From: JAWPMT01 sp965227935
GTDB lineage: Bacteria; Bacteroidota; Bacteroidia; Cytophagales; Cyclobacteriaceae
NCBI GenBank assembly: GCA_965227935.1
Contig: CBDDGS010000055.1
Location: 1,550,001-1,614,000, forward strand
Direction: 5' to 3'
DNA: 64,000 bases
Shown in pieces: positions 50,072 to 57,817 of this stretch (position 1 is the first letter of the stretch; each line of letters starts with the position of its first letter). A program made the translations under genes and the position numbers. The notes below the pieces were generated by a model. It was not told where the DNA came from, ran no database searches, and worked only from the letters and a program-made list of their open reading frames with translations.

Positions 50072-51241
50072 ATGTTAAATAGGCGAATACTGAGGATCAA
50101 AGCGATGCAGGCTTTGTACGGCTACGACCTCTCAATCGATTCGCTGAAGGAGATCATTGCCAATGAACTCGCCGGGGAGTTTCAGTTCGATCCCGCATTG
50201 CATGATTCGCTGGAGAAGAAGCAGTTCGAGAAGAAGCAGCGTTTTGTCAAGCGGACATTTCTTGAAGCCCTGGAGGGCACGGAGGCCGATGAAAACGTAG
50301 ATGCGGACATTGCTCAGGGTGTCGCCACGCATCAGGAGAAATTCGAAACTCAACTGAAAGAGGAGCGGAAGTCTGCCCGAGCGCGGATGGAGCAGGAGAT
50401 CCGCAATATCTACCGGACCTATATCAAATTCCTTCTCATTCCCGGGGAGATTGCCGCGTTTGAAGCCCAGGAAAAGGAGCGCAGAGAGAAGAGTCATACC
50501 CAGCGACGCATGGAGTACCACTATCACTTCATGAACAACCCCGTCGTGAAGTCGCTCTCGAGCTTTCCCGCACTGCTCGAGGAGGTGAAGGCGAAGAATA
50601 TAACTTGGGATCAAGACCGGGAAGAATTGCGCACCTGGTTCCGGGATACATGGTCCAAGAGTGAGGCACTTGTTGAGTACCAAACGAAGAAATCCCCCAG
50701 CGATGAGGATCACTTTCAAGCGGTGAAGTACGTGATGAAGTCGCTGCTGTTCAAAGAGTCTGTCGTCGATGACCACATGAGTACTGTGGATCTTCAGTGG
50801 TCCGAAAACAAGGCTATCCTCAAAAGCATGGTGACCAAAACCATCCAGAGCTACGACCCTGAAGTCGAAGAAGCCTTTGAGATGAAGGCACTCAGCCTCA
50901 ATGAGGAGGATGATTTTGAGTACTTCCGCACCTTGTTTGACGCGACAGTAGATCGCGATCTGGAGTTTGAGCAAATCATAGATAGCAAGTCCAGGAACTG
51001 GGACATGTCGAGGGTGGCGCGACTGGATAAGATCATTCTAAAAATGGCCCTTACTGAAATGATCACTTGCACGAGTATCCCGGTCAAAGTCACTATCAAT
51101 GAGTTCATTGAGATCTCGAAGCTATACAGCACGCCTAAGAGCAAACAATTTGTGAACGGTATTTTGGATGTATTGGCAAACGAGCTAACTTCGAACGGTA
51201 CAATAAAGAAAAGCGGACGAGGACTGATAGATAACAGGTAA
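50072..51241 (+). CDS. nusB: Transcription antitermination factor NusB, long Bacteroidota form
   Basis: A 389-residue protein; ordinary NusB is about 140. The N-terminal RRILRIKAMQALYGYDLS matches NusB helix 1, and the last 100 residues (SRNWDMSRVARLDKIILKMALTE ... TINEFIEISKLYSTPKSKQFVNGILDVL) are the classic NusB core. The middle 200 residues are a charged helical expansion seen in Bacteroidota. It joins the antitermination complex on rRNA operons with NusE (S10). Confidence 0.93.
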   Translation: MLNRRILRIKAMQALYGYDLSIDSLKEIIANELAGEFQFDPALHDSLEKKQFEKKQRFVKRTFLEALEGTEADENVDADIAQGVATHQEKFETQLKEERKSARARMEQEIRNIYRTYIKFLLIPGEIAAFEAQEKERREKSHTQRRMEYHYHFMNNPVVKSLSSFPALLEEVKAKNITWDQDREELRTWFRDTWSKSEALVEYQTKKSPSDEDHFQAVKYVMKSLLFKESVVDDHMSTVDLQWSENKAILKSMVTKTIQSYDPEVEEAFEMKALSLNEEDDFEYFRTLFDATVDRDLEFEQIIDSKSRNWDMSRVARLDKIILKMALTEMITCTSIPVKVTINEFIEISKLYSTPKSKQFVNGILDVLANELTSNGTIKKSGRGLIDNR

Positions 51242-51244
51242 GCA

Positions 51245-51544
51245 ATGAGCAAAGGATCAGGTAGTTCAATTTTTGCATTTCTCTTAGGCCTGATTGCGGG
51301 AGCCGTAGTCGGACTCCTCTATGCACCAGAGAAGGGCTCTAATACTCGTGACAAACTTTCTTTTCTTCTGGACAAGTACAAAAGGAGATTTGAGGACATC
51401 ATGGGAGAGATCCTGGAAGGCAAGGTCAAGGTCGAAAGCGAGGCCAAAGCCGAAGGTGAAAAGATCATCTCTAGTGCCAAAGAGAAGGCTGAGAAGCTGC
51501 TCGATGACGTCAATGGACTGATGGAGCAGATCCGCAAAGGCTAG
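51245..51544 (+). CDS. YtxH-domain protein
   Basis: A 99-residue protein: one N-terminal membrane helix (FLLGLIAGAVVGLLYAPEKG) followed by a Lys/Glu-rich coiled coil, the YtxH/gas-vesicle-like layout. It starts three bases after the nusB stop and is part of the same unit. Function is unknown; YtxH proteins are linked to stress in Firmicutes. Confidence 0.88.
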   Translation: MSKGSGSSIFAFLLGLIAGAVVGLLYAPEKGSNTRDKLSFLLDKYKRRFEDIMGEILEGKVKVESEAKAEGEKIISSAKEKAEKLLDDVNGLMEQIRKG

Positions 51545-51605
51545 ATCTTCAATACTTTAACACTTCGTTAGGATTTTCGAGGGAGATAATAGAGCCCTTA
51601 TTCAC

Positions 51606-51613
51606 TAGCTTTG
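51606..51613 (+). promoter_or_regulatory. -7 box of the DUF1573-yajC-ybbR-coaE unit
   Basis: TAGCTTTG is an exact TAnnTTTG match, 25 bp before the ATG at 51638. It suggests an internal promoter separate from nusB-ytxH. No clear -33 TTG. Confidence 0.45.
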
Positions 51614-51637
51614 TGAAAAACAAAAATCATTCAGAAT

Positions 51638-52171
51638 ATGACAATGTTGAGAGTTTTAGTAATTGCTTTTGTAGCTGTAGCTGTAGCTAGCTGCTCAAGC
51701 AAAGACACCGAGGCGCGTATCGCCAAACTTGAGGGACGCGTGGCAGAATTGGAAGCTAGAAACGGTGGTGGTTCTACCCCTCCTCCGTCAATCAGCTCAC
51801 CTACAAACCCTATACCTACTCCGGAGACTAAGCCTGAAGGTCCTCTACCGGGATTCGCATGGACACAGACAGACCATGACTTTGGCACTATCAACGAAGG
51901 AGATATCGTGGATCACGTTTTCACTTTTACTAACAATGGTGAGGCGCCACTGATCATTTCAAGTGCTACGGCATCATGTGGTTGTACCGTTCCCGCTTTC
52001 TCCAAGGATCCTATTCCTGTAGGAGGCTCTGGCGAGATCAAGGTACAGTTCAACAGCCGTAACAAGCCAGGAACACAAAACAAGACGGTTACTGTCACTG
52101 CTAACACATTCCCTAAGGTCACCAAGTTGCAGATCAGGGCTAATGTGGTGAAGCCTGACCAGCCGTCGTAA
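51638..52171 (+). CDS. DUF1573-domain lipoprotein
   Basis: A 177-residue lipoprotein: signal with lipobox AVAVASC (Cys at about 18), a short coiled coil (ARIAKLEGRVAELEARN), a Pro/Ser/Thr linker, then a DUF1573 beta-sandwich with FGTINEGDIVDHVFTFTNNGEAPL and ATASCGCTVP. The CGC motif is typical of DUF1573 and may bind metal or be a structural disulphide. It sits before yajC, a standard Bacteroidota arrangement. Confidence 0.9.
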   Translation: MTMLRVLVIAFVAVAVASCSSKDTEARIAKLEGRVAELEARNGGGSTPPPSISSPTNPIPTPETKPEGPLPGFAWTQTDHDFGTINEGDIVDHVFTFTNNGEAPLIISSATASCGCTVPAFSKDPIPVGGSGEIKVQFNSRNKPGTQNKTVTVTANTFPKVTKLQIRANVVKPDQPS

Positions 52172-52187
52172 AGACTACACATAAACA

Positions 52188-52502
52188 TTGATGATGAAAA
52201 CCGTACTACTGCAGGCGGCCGCGTCAGGAAGTTGGCAACAATTCCTGTTACCCGTGGGGATGATAGCGATCTTCTATCTGTTCTTCATTCGGCCGCAACA
52301 GAAAAAGCAAAAAGATTCAAAGAGGTTCATTGAGGCCGTCAAAAAGGGGGACAAAGTGGTCACACTCGGAGGGATCCACGGAAAAGTGGTCTCCGTCGAA
52401 GATTCAACGATCACCCTGGATGTGGACCGCGGCAATAAGCTGGTGATAGAAAAGTCATCGCTGTCGCTCGAAGCCTCCAAGCAGTTTCAGAACCAATCTT
52501 GA
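52188..52502 (+). CDS. yajC: Preprotein translocase accessory subunit YajC
   Basis: A 104-residue protein with one membrane helix (QFLLPVGMIAIFYLFFIRPQ) and the QQKKQKDSKRF linker, then an OB-like domain (GDKVVTLGGIHGKVVSVED). YajC associates with SecDF and the Sec translocon. It lies between the DUF1573 and YbbR genes. Confidence 0.93.
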   Translation: MMMKTVLLQAAASGSWQQFLLPVGMIAIFYLFFIRPQQKKQKDSKRFIEAVKKGDKVVTLGGIHGKVVSVEDSTITLDVDRGNKLVIEKSSLSLEASKQFQNQS

Positions 52503-52515
52503 CTCTATGAGCTAG

Positions 52516-53463
52516 ATGGCAGGAAGAGGTTTTCTTGGAAATCTATCAAGCTGGAAGGTAGTGCTGCTCTCATTGTTGGGAGCCACTACCTTTTGGTTTT
52601 TTAATGAACTGAATAAAGAGCACACGACACGACTGATCTACCCACTCGAATTTCAATTTGAGAGAGATAGCGTCGTGATCATGGAGCCCCTGCCTCAGTC
52701 ACTCAAGATCGACGTCACCAGTGGTGGCTGGAATCTTCTACGAAGGACGTTCATTCTTTTCAACCCCTCGCCTATTACCATCGAGCTGGACAACCCCACG
52801 CTCATTCGGTTCTACACCAGGGCATCACTCTTACCGATCGTTACTGATGAATTGAGCGAGCTGAAGATCAATTACCTCATCACAGATACTATATTTTTCG
52901 ATATTGAGGAAAAGCGTACTCGACGCTTCAAAGTTGAGATCGACTCGGCGGCTATCGAGATGCGCGAAGACTACAGGATCACAAGTCCCATTACCATACG
53001 ACCTGACTCCATCACGCTGACAGGTCCGATGAGCATCATCGATACTTTGAGCGATCCTTACGTCATAGCCCTGCCAGATACACGAGTCGATGATGACTAC
53101 GAAGATGACATTGAACTCAGCATGCCTCGCCGCGATGTCATGATCGCAGATCCCGAAGACATAGAGGTGCTATTTTCTGTGGAGCGTTTTGAACGAGTGA
53201 CCATCCCCATCCACTTCGATGCTTTGAATTTTCCGGCAGACTCATCGGTAGTTCCTTCCCAGGAGACCATCGATGTGCACTTCGTCGTAAAGCGTAGCGA
53301 CAGAGACCGCTATGAGGAGCGCGACTTCGGGATTACCGTGGATTATAACTTATTGGACGAAATGGACTCTACCGTCATTGCCATAATTATCTATTCACCT
53401 GAGGAGGTGATGGAAGTAGAGATCGAGCCTGAAAATATGAAAGTATTGTATCTGGAGCAATGA
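52516..53463 (+). CDS. YbbR-domain (CdaR-like) protein
   Basis: A 315-residue protein with an N-terminal membrane helix (WKVVLLSLLGATTFWFFNEL) and three or more YbbR-like beta-repeats in the periplasm (e.g. ITSPITIRPDSITLTGPMSIID). YbbR/CdaR regulates CdaA in Firmicutes; in Bacteroidota the ybbR gene is usually with coaE and yajC, as here, and not with cdaA (46035). It overlaps coaE by 4 bp. Confidence 0.85.
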   Translation: MAGRGFLGNLSSWKVVLLSLLGATTFWFFNELNKEHTTRLIYPLEFQFERDSVVIMEPLPQSLKIDVTSGGWNLLRRTFILFNPSPITIELDNPTLIRFYTRASLLPIVTDELSELKINYLITDTIFFDIEEKRTRRFKVEIDSAAIEMREDYRITSPITIRPDSITLTGPMSIIDTLSDPYVIALPDTRVDDDYEDDIELSMPRRDVMIADPEDIEVLFSVERFERVTIPIHFDALNFPADSSVVPSQETIDVHFVVKRSDRDRYEERDFGITVDYNLLDEMDSTVIAIIIYSPEEVMEVEIEPENMKVLYLEQ

Positions 53464-54041
53464 AAGCCTATGGCATTACCGGGGGGATAGGTGCTGGGAA
53501 GTCGGTGGTCAGCAAGATCTTCCAGGCCTTGGGAGTTGCGACCTACGATGCCGACACAAGAGCCAAAAGCATAATGAACACTTCCCCGCCGGTCATTGCG
53601 GCGGTCAAAGAGTTATTCGGAGAAGAAAGCTATCAAGGCGGGAAACTGGACCGAGCGCACGTAGCGAAGATCGCTTTTCATGACCCCGAGATACTCAACA
53701 AGCTCAATGCGGTGGTGCACCCCGCGGTTGCGGAGGATTTCCAATCGTGGCTCGAGCGTCAGGAAGGTCCCTATGTCCTAAAAGAAGCAGCCTTGCTGTT
53801 CGAAACCGGCTCCTACAAGGAGCTGAAAGGTACCATTGCCGTAGATGCTCCGGAGCAGGTCAGGATTCAGCGTGTACTCCAGCGAGACCCGCATCGCGAC
53901 GAAGAACAGGTCCGTGCCATTATGGACAAACAAATGGACAACGAGCAGAAGATTGAAATGGCCGACTTCGTCATCGTCAACGATGGCCAGCAACCTGTGA
54001 TCCCGCAGGTACTTCAGCTCCACCAACAACTTTGTAACTAG
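53460..54041 (+). CDS. coaE: Dephospho-CoA kinase
   Basis: A 193-residue P-loop kinase: GITGGIGAGKSVVSKIF (about 5-21), YDADTRAK, a lid with QRVLQRDPHRDEEQ, and IVNDG near the end. It catalyses the last step of CoA synthesis. Its start overlaps the YbbR gene. Confidence 0.95.
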   Translation: MKAYGITGGIGAGKSVVSKIFQALGVATYDADTRAKSIMNTSPPVIAAVKELFGEESYQGGKLDRAHVAKIAFHDPEILNKLNAVVHPAVAEDFQSWLERQEGPYVLKEAALLFETGSYKELKGTIAVDAPEQVRIQRVLQRDPHRDEEQVRAIMDKQMDNEQKIEMADFVIVNDGQQPVIPQVLQLHQQLCN

Positions 54042-54057
54042 CCCAACTTTTTTAACC

Positions 54058-54774
54058 GTGATATTCCACTTAGTCTCCAGCCCAAGAAATGTGTCCACCG
54101 CACTCATGTATTCCTTCCACCACCGGGGGGATACAGACGTGATAGATGAGCCTTTCTATGCCTACTACTTGCACAAATCAGGAGCGGATCATCCGGGTAG
54201 GGATGAGATATTGTCCAGTCAGTCGACTGACTTTGCCACAGTCGCAGACGCCATTAGTGTACCGTCGAGGGACCGGGACCATCTCTTTGTCAAGAATATG
54301 GCACATCATCTGATTGATTGTGATTGGGGCTTTATGAAGCCGTTCGTCAACATCATTCTACTCCGCAATCCCAGGCAGTTGATCTCCTCTTTTTCTCAGG
54401 TGATACCCAACCCTACCATGAGGGATATCGGCGTCAAGCAGCAGCATGATATTTTTCAAGAGCTGCGCACTGCGGATGCGAAATGTTTGGTAGTGGATTC
54501 AGGGGACCTCTTAAAGGACCCTCCTACCTATATGCAGCTTTTGTGCGAGCAATTGGGGATCCCTTACAGTGAAAGCATGGTGAGCTGGCCTGCCGGTGCC
54601 ATTGCCGCGGATGGTGTTTGGGAAAAGTATTGGTACAAAACCGTTCATGCCAGCACGGGACTCCAACCGCAGGCATCCTCTAATCGGCCGTTGCCAGCAG
54701 AATGTGAAGACCTCTACCAAGAGTCTTTGCCATACTACGAGGAATTATCTAAATATGCCCTTCGAATTCAATAG
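54058..54774 (+). CDS. Sulfotransferase-like P-loop protein
   Basis: A 238-residue protein starting at GTG 54058. SSPRNVSTALMYSF near the N-terminus matches the 5'-phosphosulphate-binding loop of sulfotransferases, and IILLRNPRQLISSFSQV matches the 3'-phosphate-binding motif (RxPxxxxxSx). An acceptor cannot be named. It is 3 bp upstream of a class IV aminotransferase gene. In plants a sulfotransferase-like domain is fused to a branched-chain aminotransferase-like domain (recalled from annotation, not searched), so the pair may form one functional unit. Confidence 0.8.
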   Translation: MIFHLVSSPRNVSTALMYSFHHRGDTDVIDEPFYAYYLHKSGADHPGRDEILSSQSTDFATVADAISVPSRDRDHLFVKNMAHHLIDCDWGFMKPFVNIILLRNPRQLISSFSQVIPNPTMRDIGVKQQHDIFQELRTADAKCLVVDSGDLLKDPPTYMQLLCEQLGIPYSESMVSWPAGAIAADGVWEKYWYKTVHASTGLQPQASSNRPLPAECEDLYQESLPYYEELSKYALRIQ

Positions 54775-54777
54775 CCC

Positions 54778-55671
54778 ATGTTACAGACTTACAACCCAAA
54801 GAATGCCAATATCCAAGTGTGGGTGGGGGACAGACTCTACCCTCGTGAAGAAGCCAAAGTCTCTGTACTGGACAGCTCAGTACAGGGTGGCGATGCCATT
54901 TGGGAAGGTTTGCGTGTCTACCGCGAAGGTATCTTCAGCCTCGACAAGCACCTGACGAGACTGCGTGAGTCGGCAAAGGCGCTGGCATTCGAAACTGTGC
55001 CGGATGATGCCTTCATCGAAGGTGCCATCAAAGCCACACTGGAGGCCAATGGCATGGACCACGACACCCACATCCGTTTGACCCTGACCAGGGGTGAGAA
55101 AGTGACTTCCGGAATGGACCCACGTCTGAACCAGGCGGGACCTTGCCTGATTGTGCTGGCGGAATGGAAGAAGCTCGTGTACGACAACGAGAGTGGGATC
55201 CGGGTGATCACCAGCTCCATCCGACGTAATGGCCCCCAATTCCTGGATTCAAAGATCCATCACAACAATCTGCTCAACAATATCCTTGCAAAGATCCAGG
55301 CCAATGTTGCCGGCGTCGATGCTGCGGTGATGCTGGATGACAGCGGTTTTGTCTCCGAGCTCAACGATACCAATTTGTTCATGGTGAAGGACGGTGTCCT
55401 CTACACGCCACATGCCGATGCCTGCCTGCCGGGCATTACCAGGGGGCTGACCATTGAACTGGCCCGGGAGAAGCAAATGGAGGTGATAGAAAAGAACCTG
55501 TCACTGGTAGAGTTTTACAATGCTGATGAGGTGTTTGCTACAGGCACCATGGGCGAACTGACCCCAGTCCTGGAAATCGATGGGCGCAAAATCGGTCGCG
55601 GCCCGGTTACCGGCACTTTGAGCGAGGCCCTACATGCACTCATACCACAGCACTGTAAGAAGCTCGTCTGA
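54778..55671 (+). CDS. Class IV PLP-dependent aminotransferase
   Basis: A 297-residue fold-type IV aminotransferase of the branched-chain/D-amino-acid group. SVQGGDAIWEGLRVYREGIFSLDKHLTRL is the early conserved block, given here as the GDAIWEGLRVY core. A PLP Lys is in FLDSKIHHNN, LNDTNLFMVKDGVLYTP follows, and ATGTMGELTPVLEIDGR closes the site. It might be IlvE, but the tight pairing with a sulfotransferase-like gene leaves other amine substrates open. Confidence 0.88.
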   Translation: MLQTYNPKNANIQVWVGDRLYPREEAKVSVLDSSVQGGDAIWEGLRVYREGIFSLDKHLTRLRESAKALAFETVPDDAFIEGAIKATLEANGMDHDTHIRLTLTRGEKVTSGMDPRLNQAGPCLIVLAEWKKLVYDNESGIRVITSSIRRNGPQFLDSKIHHNNLLNNILAKIQANVAGVDAAVMLDDSGFVSELNDTNLFMVKDGVLYTPHADACLPGITRGLTIELAREKQMEVIEKNLSLVEFYNADEVFATGTMGELTPVLEIDGRKIGRGPVTGTLSEALHALIPQHCKKLV

Positions 55672-55684
55672 CAGCGAGCTGCGA

Positions 55685-56155
55685 TCAGGATAGCAGAAAC
55701 AGATCGATGAACTCGCGGACGGCGCCCTGACCACCATCCTTTGTTAGGATGTGGTCGCAAGCCTCTTTCACTGCGTCGATGGCGTCCTTTGGGCACGCGG
55801 ACACGCCAATCTCCTGGAGCAATTCGATGTCATTCACATCATCGCCAATGAAGGCGATTTCATTGGCCTGCCAGTCGTTTTCTGCCATCCATTGCTTCAG
55901 GATCTCGAGCTTTAGCGTCTTGCCTACATATACCCAATTGATGCCGAGGACCTTGGCCCGATGCTGAATCACACCCGGAAGGTGACTATGGCTGATGATC
56001 CCCACTTCAAATCCTGCTCTTCTTGCCCGGGTGATACCCATACCATCTTTGGCGTTGAACCGGCGAAATTCGCTACCATCTTCGTTGACATATATACCGC
56101 CATCCGTGAGGACTCCGTCCACGTCGAGTAGCAGAAGCTTGATTTGATTATTCAT
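55685..56155 (-). CDS. kdsC: 3-deoxy-D-manno-octulosonate 8-phosphate phosphatase
   Basis: A 156-residue C0-type HAD phosphatase: LLLDVDGVLTDGGIYV (nucleophile Asp), IISHS, and GDDVNDIELLQEIG. It removes phosphate from Kdo-8-P on the way to lipid A inner core. It overlaps the upstream kdsA by 8 bp, and the three Kdo genes kdsD-kdsA-kdsC form one run. Confidence 0.93.
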   Translation of the reverse strand: MNNQIKLLLLDVDGVLTDGGIYVNEDGSEFRRFNAKDGMGITRARRAGFEVGIISHSHLPGVIQHRAKVLGINWVYVGKTLKLEILKQWMAENDWQANEIAFIGDDVNDIELLQEIGVSACPKDAIDAVKEACDHILTKDGGQGAVREFIDLFLLS

Positions 56156-56927
56156 GGAGCGCTCTGTGAACTTTCACCACCTTTTTCAGAATACCTTCCA
56201 GTTGTGCCATGGGAAGCATGGATTGACCATCACTCAATGCCCGTGAGGGGTCGGGATGCACCTCAATGAAGAGTCCATCGGCGCCAGTGGCCACCGCAGA
56301 GAGCGCGACCGTTTCAATCATATTGGGGTTTCCGCCACTGACCCCGTCGGATTTATTGGGTTGTTGTAGGGAGTGCGTGCAGTCCATCACCACTGGGGCT
56401 CCCAGGGCTTTCATACGGGCGATGGATGTAGCATCTACGATCAGGTTTTCGTATCCGAAGGCAAACCCGCGCTCGCACAGCCAGACATTGTTGTTGCCCG
56501 TGGATTGTACCTTCTCCAATGCGAACTTCATCGCCTCCGGTGAGACAAACTGACCTTTTTTGATATTTACTTTCTTGCCCGTCCTACCTGCTGCCAGCAG
56601 CAGGTCCGTCTGTCGGCACAGAAAGGCCGGTATCTGCAGACAATCGACATATTGCGCAGCTCGCGCTGCATCTGCTGGCTCATGAATGTCTGTAAGCGTC
56701 TCTCGTCCGATCTGTCGGCCTACATCATGAATGATTTGAAGGGCTGCGTCATCCCCAATGCCGGTGAAGCTTCCGAGGCTCGTACGATTGGCTTTTTTGT
56801 AAGACGCCTTGAAGATATAGTCGATATCCAGCTGCTCGCAAAGACGTGATACCGCTTCACCGATGACAAAGGGCTCTTCATCGTTCTCGATGACGCACGG
56901 ACCTGCGATGAGAAATAGTTTATTCAT
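56148..56927 (-). CDS. kdsA: 3-deoxy-8-phosphooctulonate (Kdo-8-P) synthase
   Basis: A 259-residue enzyme from ATG 56927 (MNKLFLIAGPCVIEND); the longer frame to 57032 overlaps kdsD. Motifs: FKASYKKANRTS, GDDAALQIIHDVG, NIKKGQFVSPEAM, the PVVMDCTHSLQQPN metal/substrate region and GLFIEVHPDPSRALSDG. It condenses arabinose-5-phosphate with PEP. It overlaps kdsD by 8 bp. Confidence 0.95.
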   Translation of the reverse strand: MNKLFLIAGPCVIENDEEPFVIGEAVSRLCEQLDIDYIFKASYKKANRTSLGSFTGIGDDAALQIIHDVGRQIGRETLTDIHEPADAARAAQYVDCLQIPAFLCRQTDLLLAAGRTGKKVNIKKGQFVSPEAMKFALEKVQSTGNNNVWLCERGFAFGYENLIVDATSIARMKALGAPVVMDCTHSLQQPNKSDGVSGGNPNMIETVALSAVATGADGLFIEVHPDPSRALSDGQSMLPMAQLEGILKKVVKVHRALHE

Positions 56928-57519
56928 AACCACGACTTTTTTGTCCCAGGTAACCGCTGTGATGCCGCTTGGCATAATCCGCCCGCGTGAACCCGATGGA
57001 CTCCATGAGCAAGACCACGAGGATATCTCCAAGTACAGTCATTACTGTCGTGCTTGTCGTCGGCGTTAGCCCAAGTGGACAGATCTCCACTGGTTCGCCA
57101 ATACCCAGGGCGATCGAGGCAACTTTTCCCAGTTGGTTTTCGGGATGCCCCGTTATGCAGATAATCGGCAGTTCAGGATACAGGCCCCTTACCAGCTCCA
57201 CCAGGAGGTGGATCTCTGTCGTTTTTCCCGAGTTTGACAGAATCAGCAGGACATCGTCTCTTTGCAGTAGGCCGAGGTCTCCATGTTGCGCCTCTGAGGG
57301 GTGTAGGAAAACAGCGGGACTGCCCGTAGATGAAAATGTAGTGGCCAAGGTGTGGCCGATCTGCCCGGCCTTACCCATGCCGCTGATGACAATCTTCCCT
57401 TTGCGCTTGTGGACATGCTCATGCAGAAGGTTCACGGCACTTACGATGTTGTCATCGATTGGGAGATTTTGGATGGCATCGATCTCGCGCTGCAGCAACG
57501 CAGCTATTTTGTCTTTCAT
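56920..57519 (-). CDS. kdsD: Arabinose-5-phosphate isomerase, SIS-only form
   Basis: A 199-residue protein from ATG 57519 (MKDKIAALLQREI). The SIS domain is clear: KIVISGMGKAGQIGHTLATTFSS, HPSEAQHGDLGLL, LILSNSGKTTEI and GLTPTTSTTVM. E. coli KdsD has two additional CBS domains (328 residues in total); here they are absent, as in some Bacteroidota. It supplies arabinose-5-phosphate to KdsA. First gene of the Kdo operon. Confidence 0.9.
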   Translation of the reverse strand: MKDKIAALLQREIDAIQNLPIDDNIVSAVNLLHEHVHKRKGKIVISGMGKAGQIGHTLATTFSSTGSPAVFLHPSEAQHGDLGLLQRDDVLLILSNSGKTTEIHLLVELVRGLYPELPIICITGHPENQLGKVASIALGIGEPVEICPLGLTPTTSTTVMTVLGDILVVLLMESIGFTRADYAKRHHSGYLGQKSRGYE

Positions 57520-57537
57520 TTTCGGCAGTGAGAAAAT

Positions 57538-57545
57538 CAAATATA
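57538..57545 (-). promoter_or_regulatory. -7 box of the kdsD-kdsA-kdsC unit
   Basis: TATATTTG on the minus strand is an exact TAnnTTTG match 18 bp before the kdsD ATG, which would give a very short leader. No clear -33 element. Confidence 0.4.
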
Positions 57546-57547
57546 GA

Positions 57548-57799
57548 TCGATCCTAAATTCTTTTGCACGCAGTCATGGTGCTGTCAATAAAGAGATAAA
57601 GGCAGTGTGTTAGGGCATTTTTACCATTAGCAAAATAATCTTCCATATATTTAACCAACCAAGAAACATTACCCAAGTGATGTCGTAGTACTAAGTAATT
57701 TCTCTTTAGTAAAACACATTGGTTTAGTAAAAAGGGTACTTCCCACTGGGAGGTTCCCTTTTTTGTTTTTGGGTGCTTTCACTATTCGATCCTAAATTC
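57548..57799. other. AT-rich segment bounded by a 14-bp direct repeat
   Basis: TCGATCCTAAATTC occurs at 57548-57561 and 57786-57799. The 224 bp between them are visibly more AT-rich than both sides. They contain two direct copies of TTTAGTAAAA (57705 and 57723, 18-bp period) and an orphan plus-strand terminator. No convincing ORF is present; an 18-codon minus-strand frame exists but has no support. It could be a small inserted element with a target duplication, or a small-RNA locus. Confidence 0.5.
57731..57764 (+). terminator. Orphan terminator on the plus strand
   Basis: AAAGGG-T-ACTTCCC-ACT-GGGAGGT-T-CCCTTT: a 13-bp stem with a single T-T mismatch and a 3-nt loop, then TTTTGTTTTT. The nearest plus-strand gene upstream ends 2 kb away beyond three minus-strand genes, so an unannotated transcript must end here or the terminator is a relic. 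Confidence 0.75.
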
Positions 57800-57817
57800 C
57801 CCTTGCGCTCATAGCCA

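Noticed and set aside
50132..50974. 280-codon frame antisense to nusB
   Set aside because: Completely inside nusB, with Leu/Ile-rich low-information translation and no family signature.
57608..57682. 18-codon minus-strand peptide frame in the AT-rich insert
   Set aside because: Too short to support; no ribosome-binding context and the region looks like a non-coding insert.
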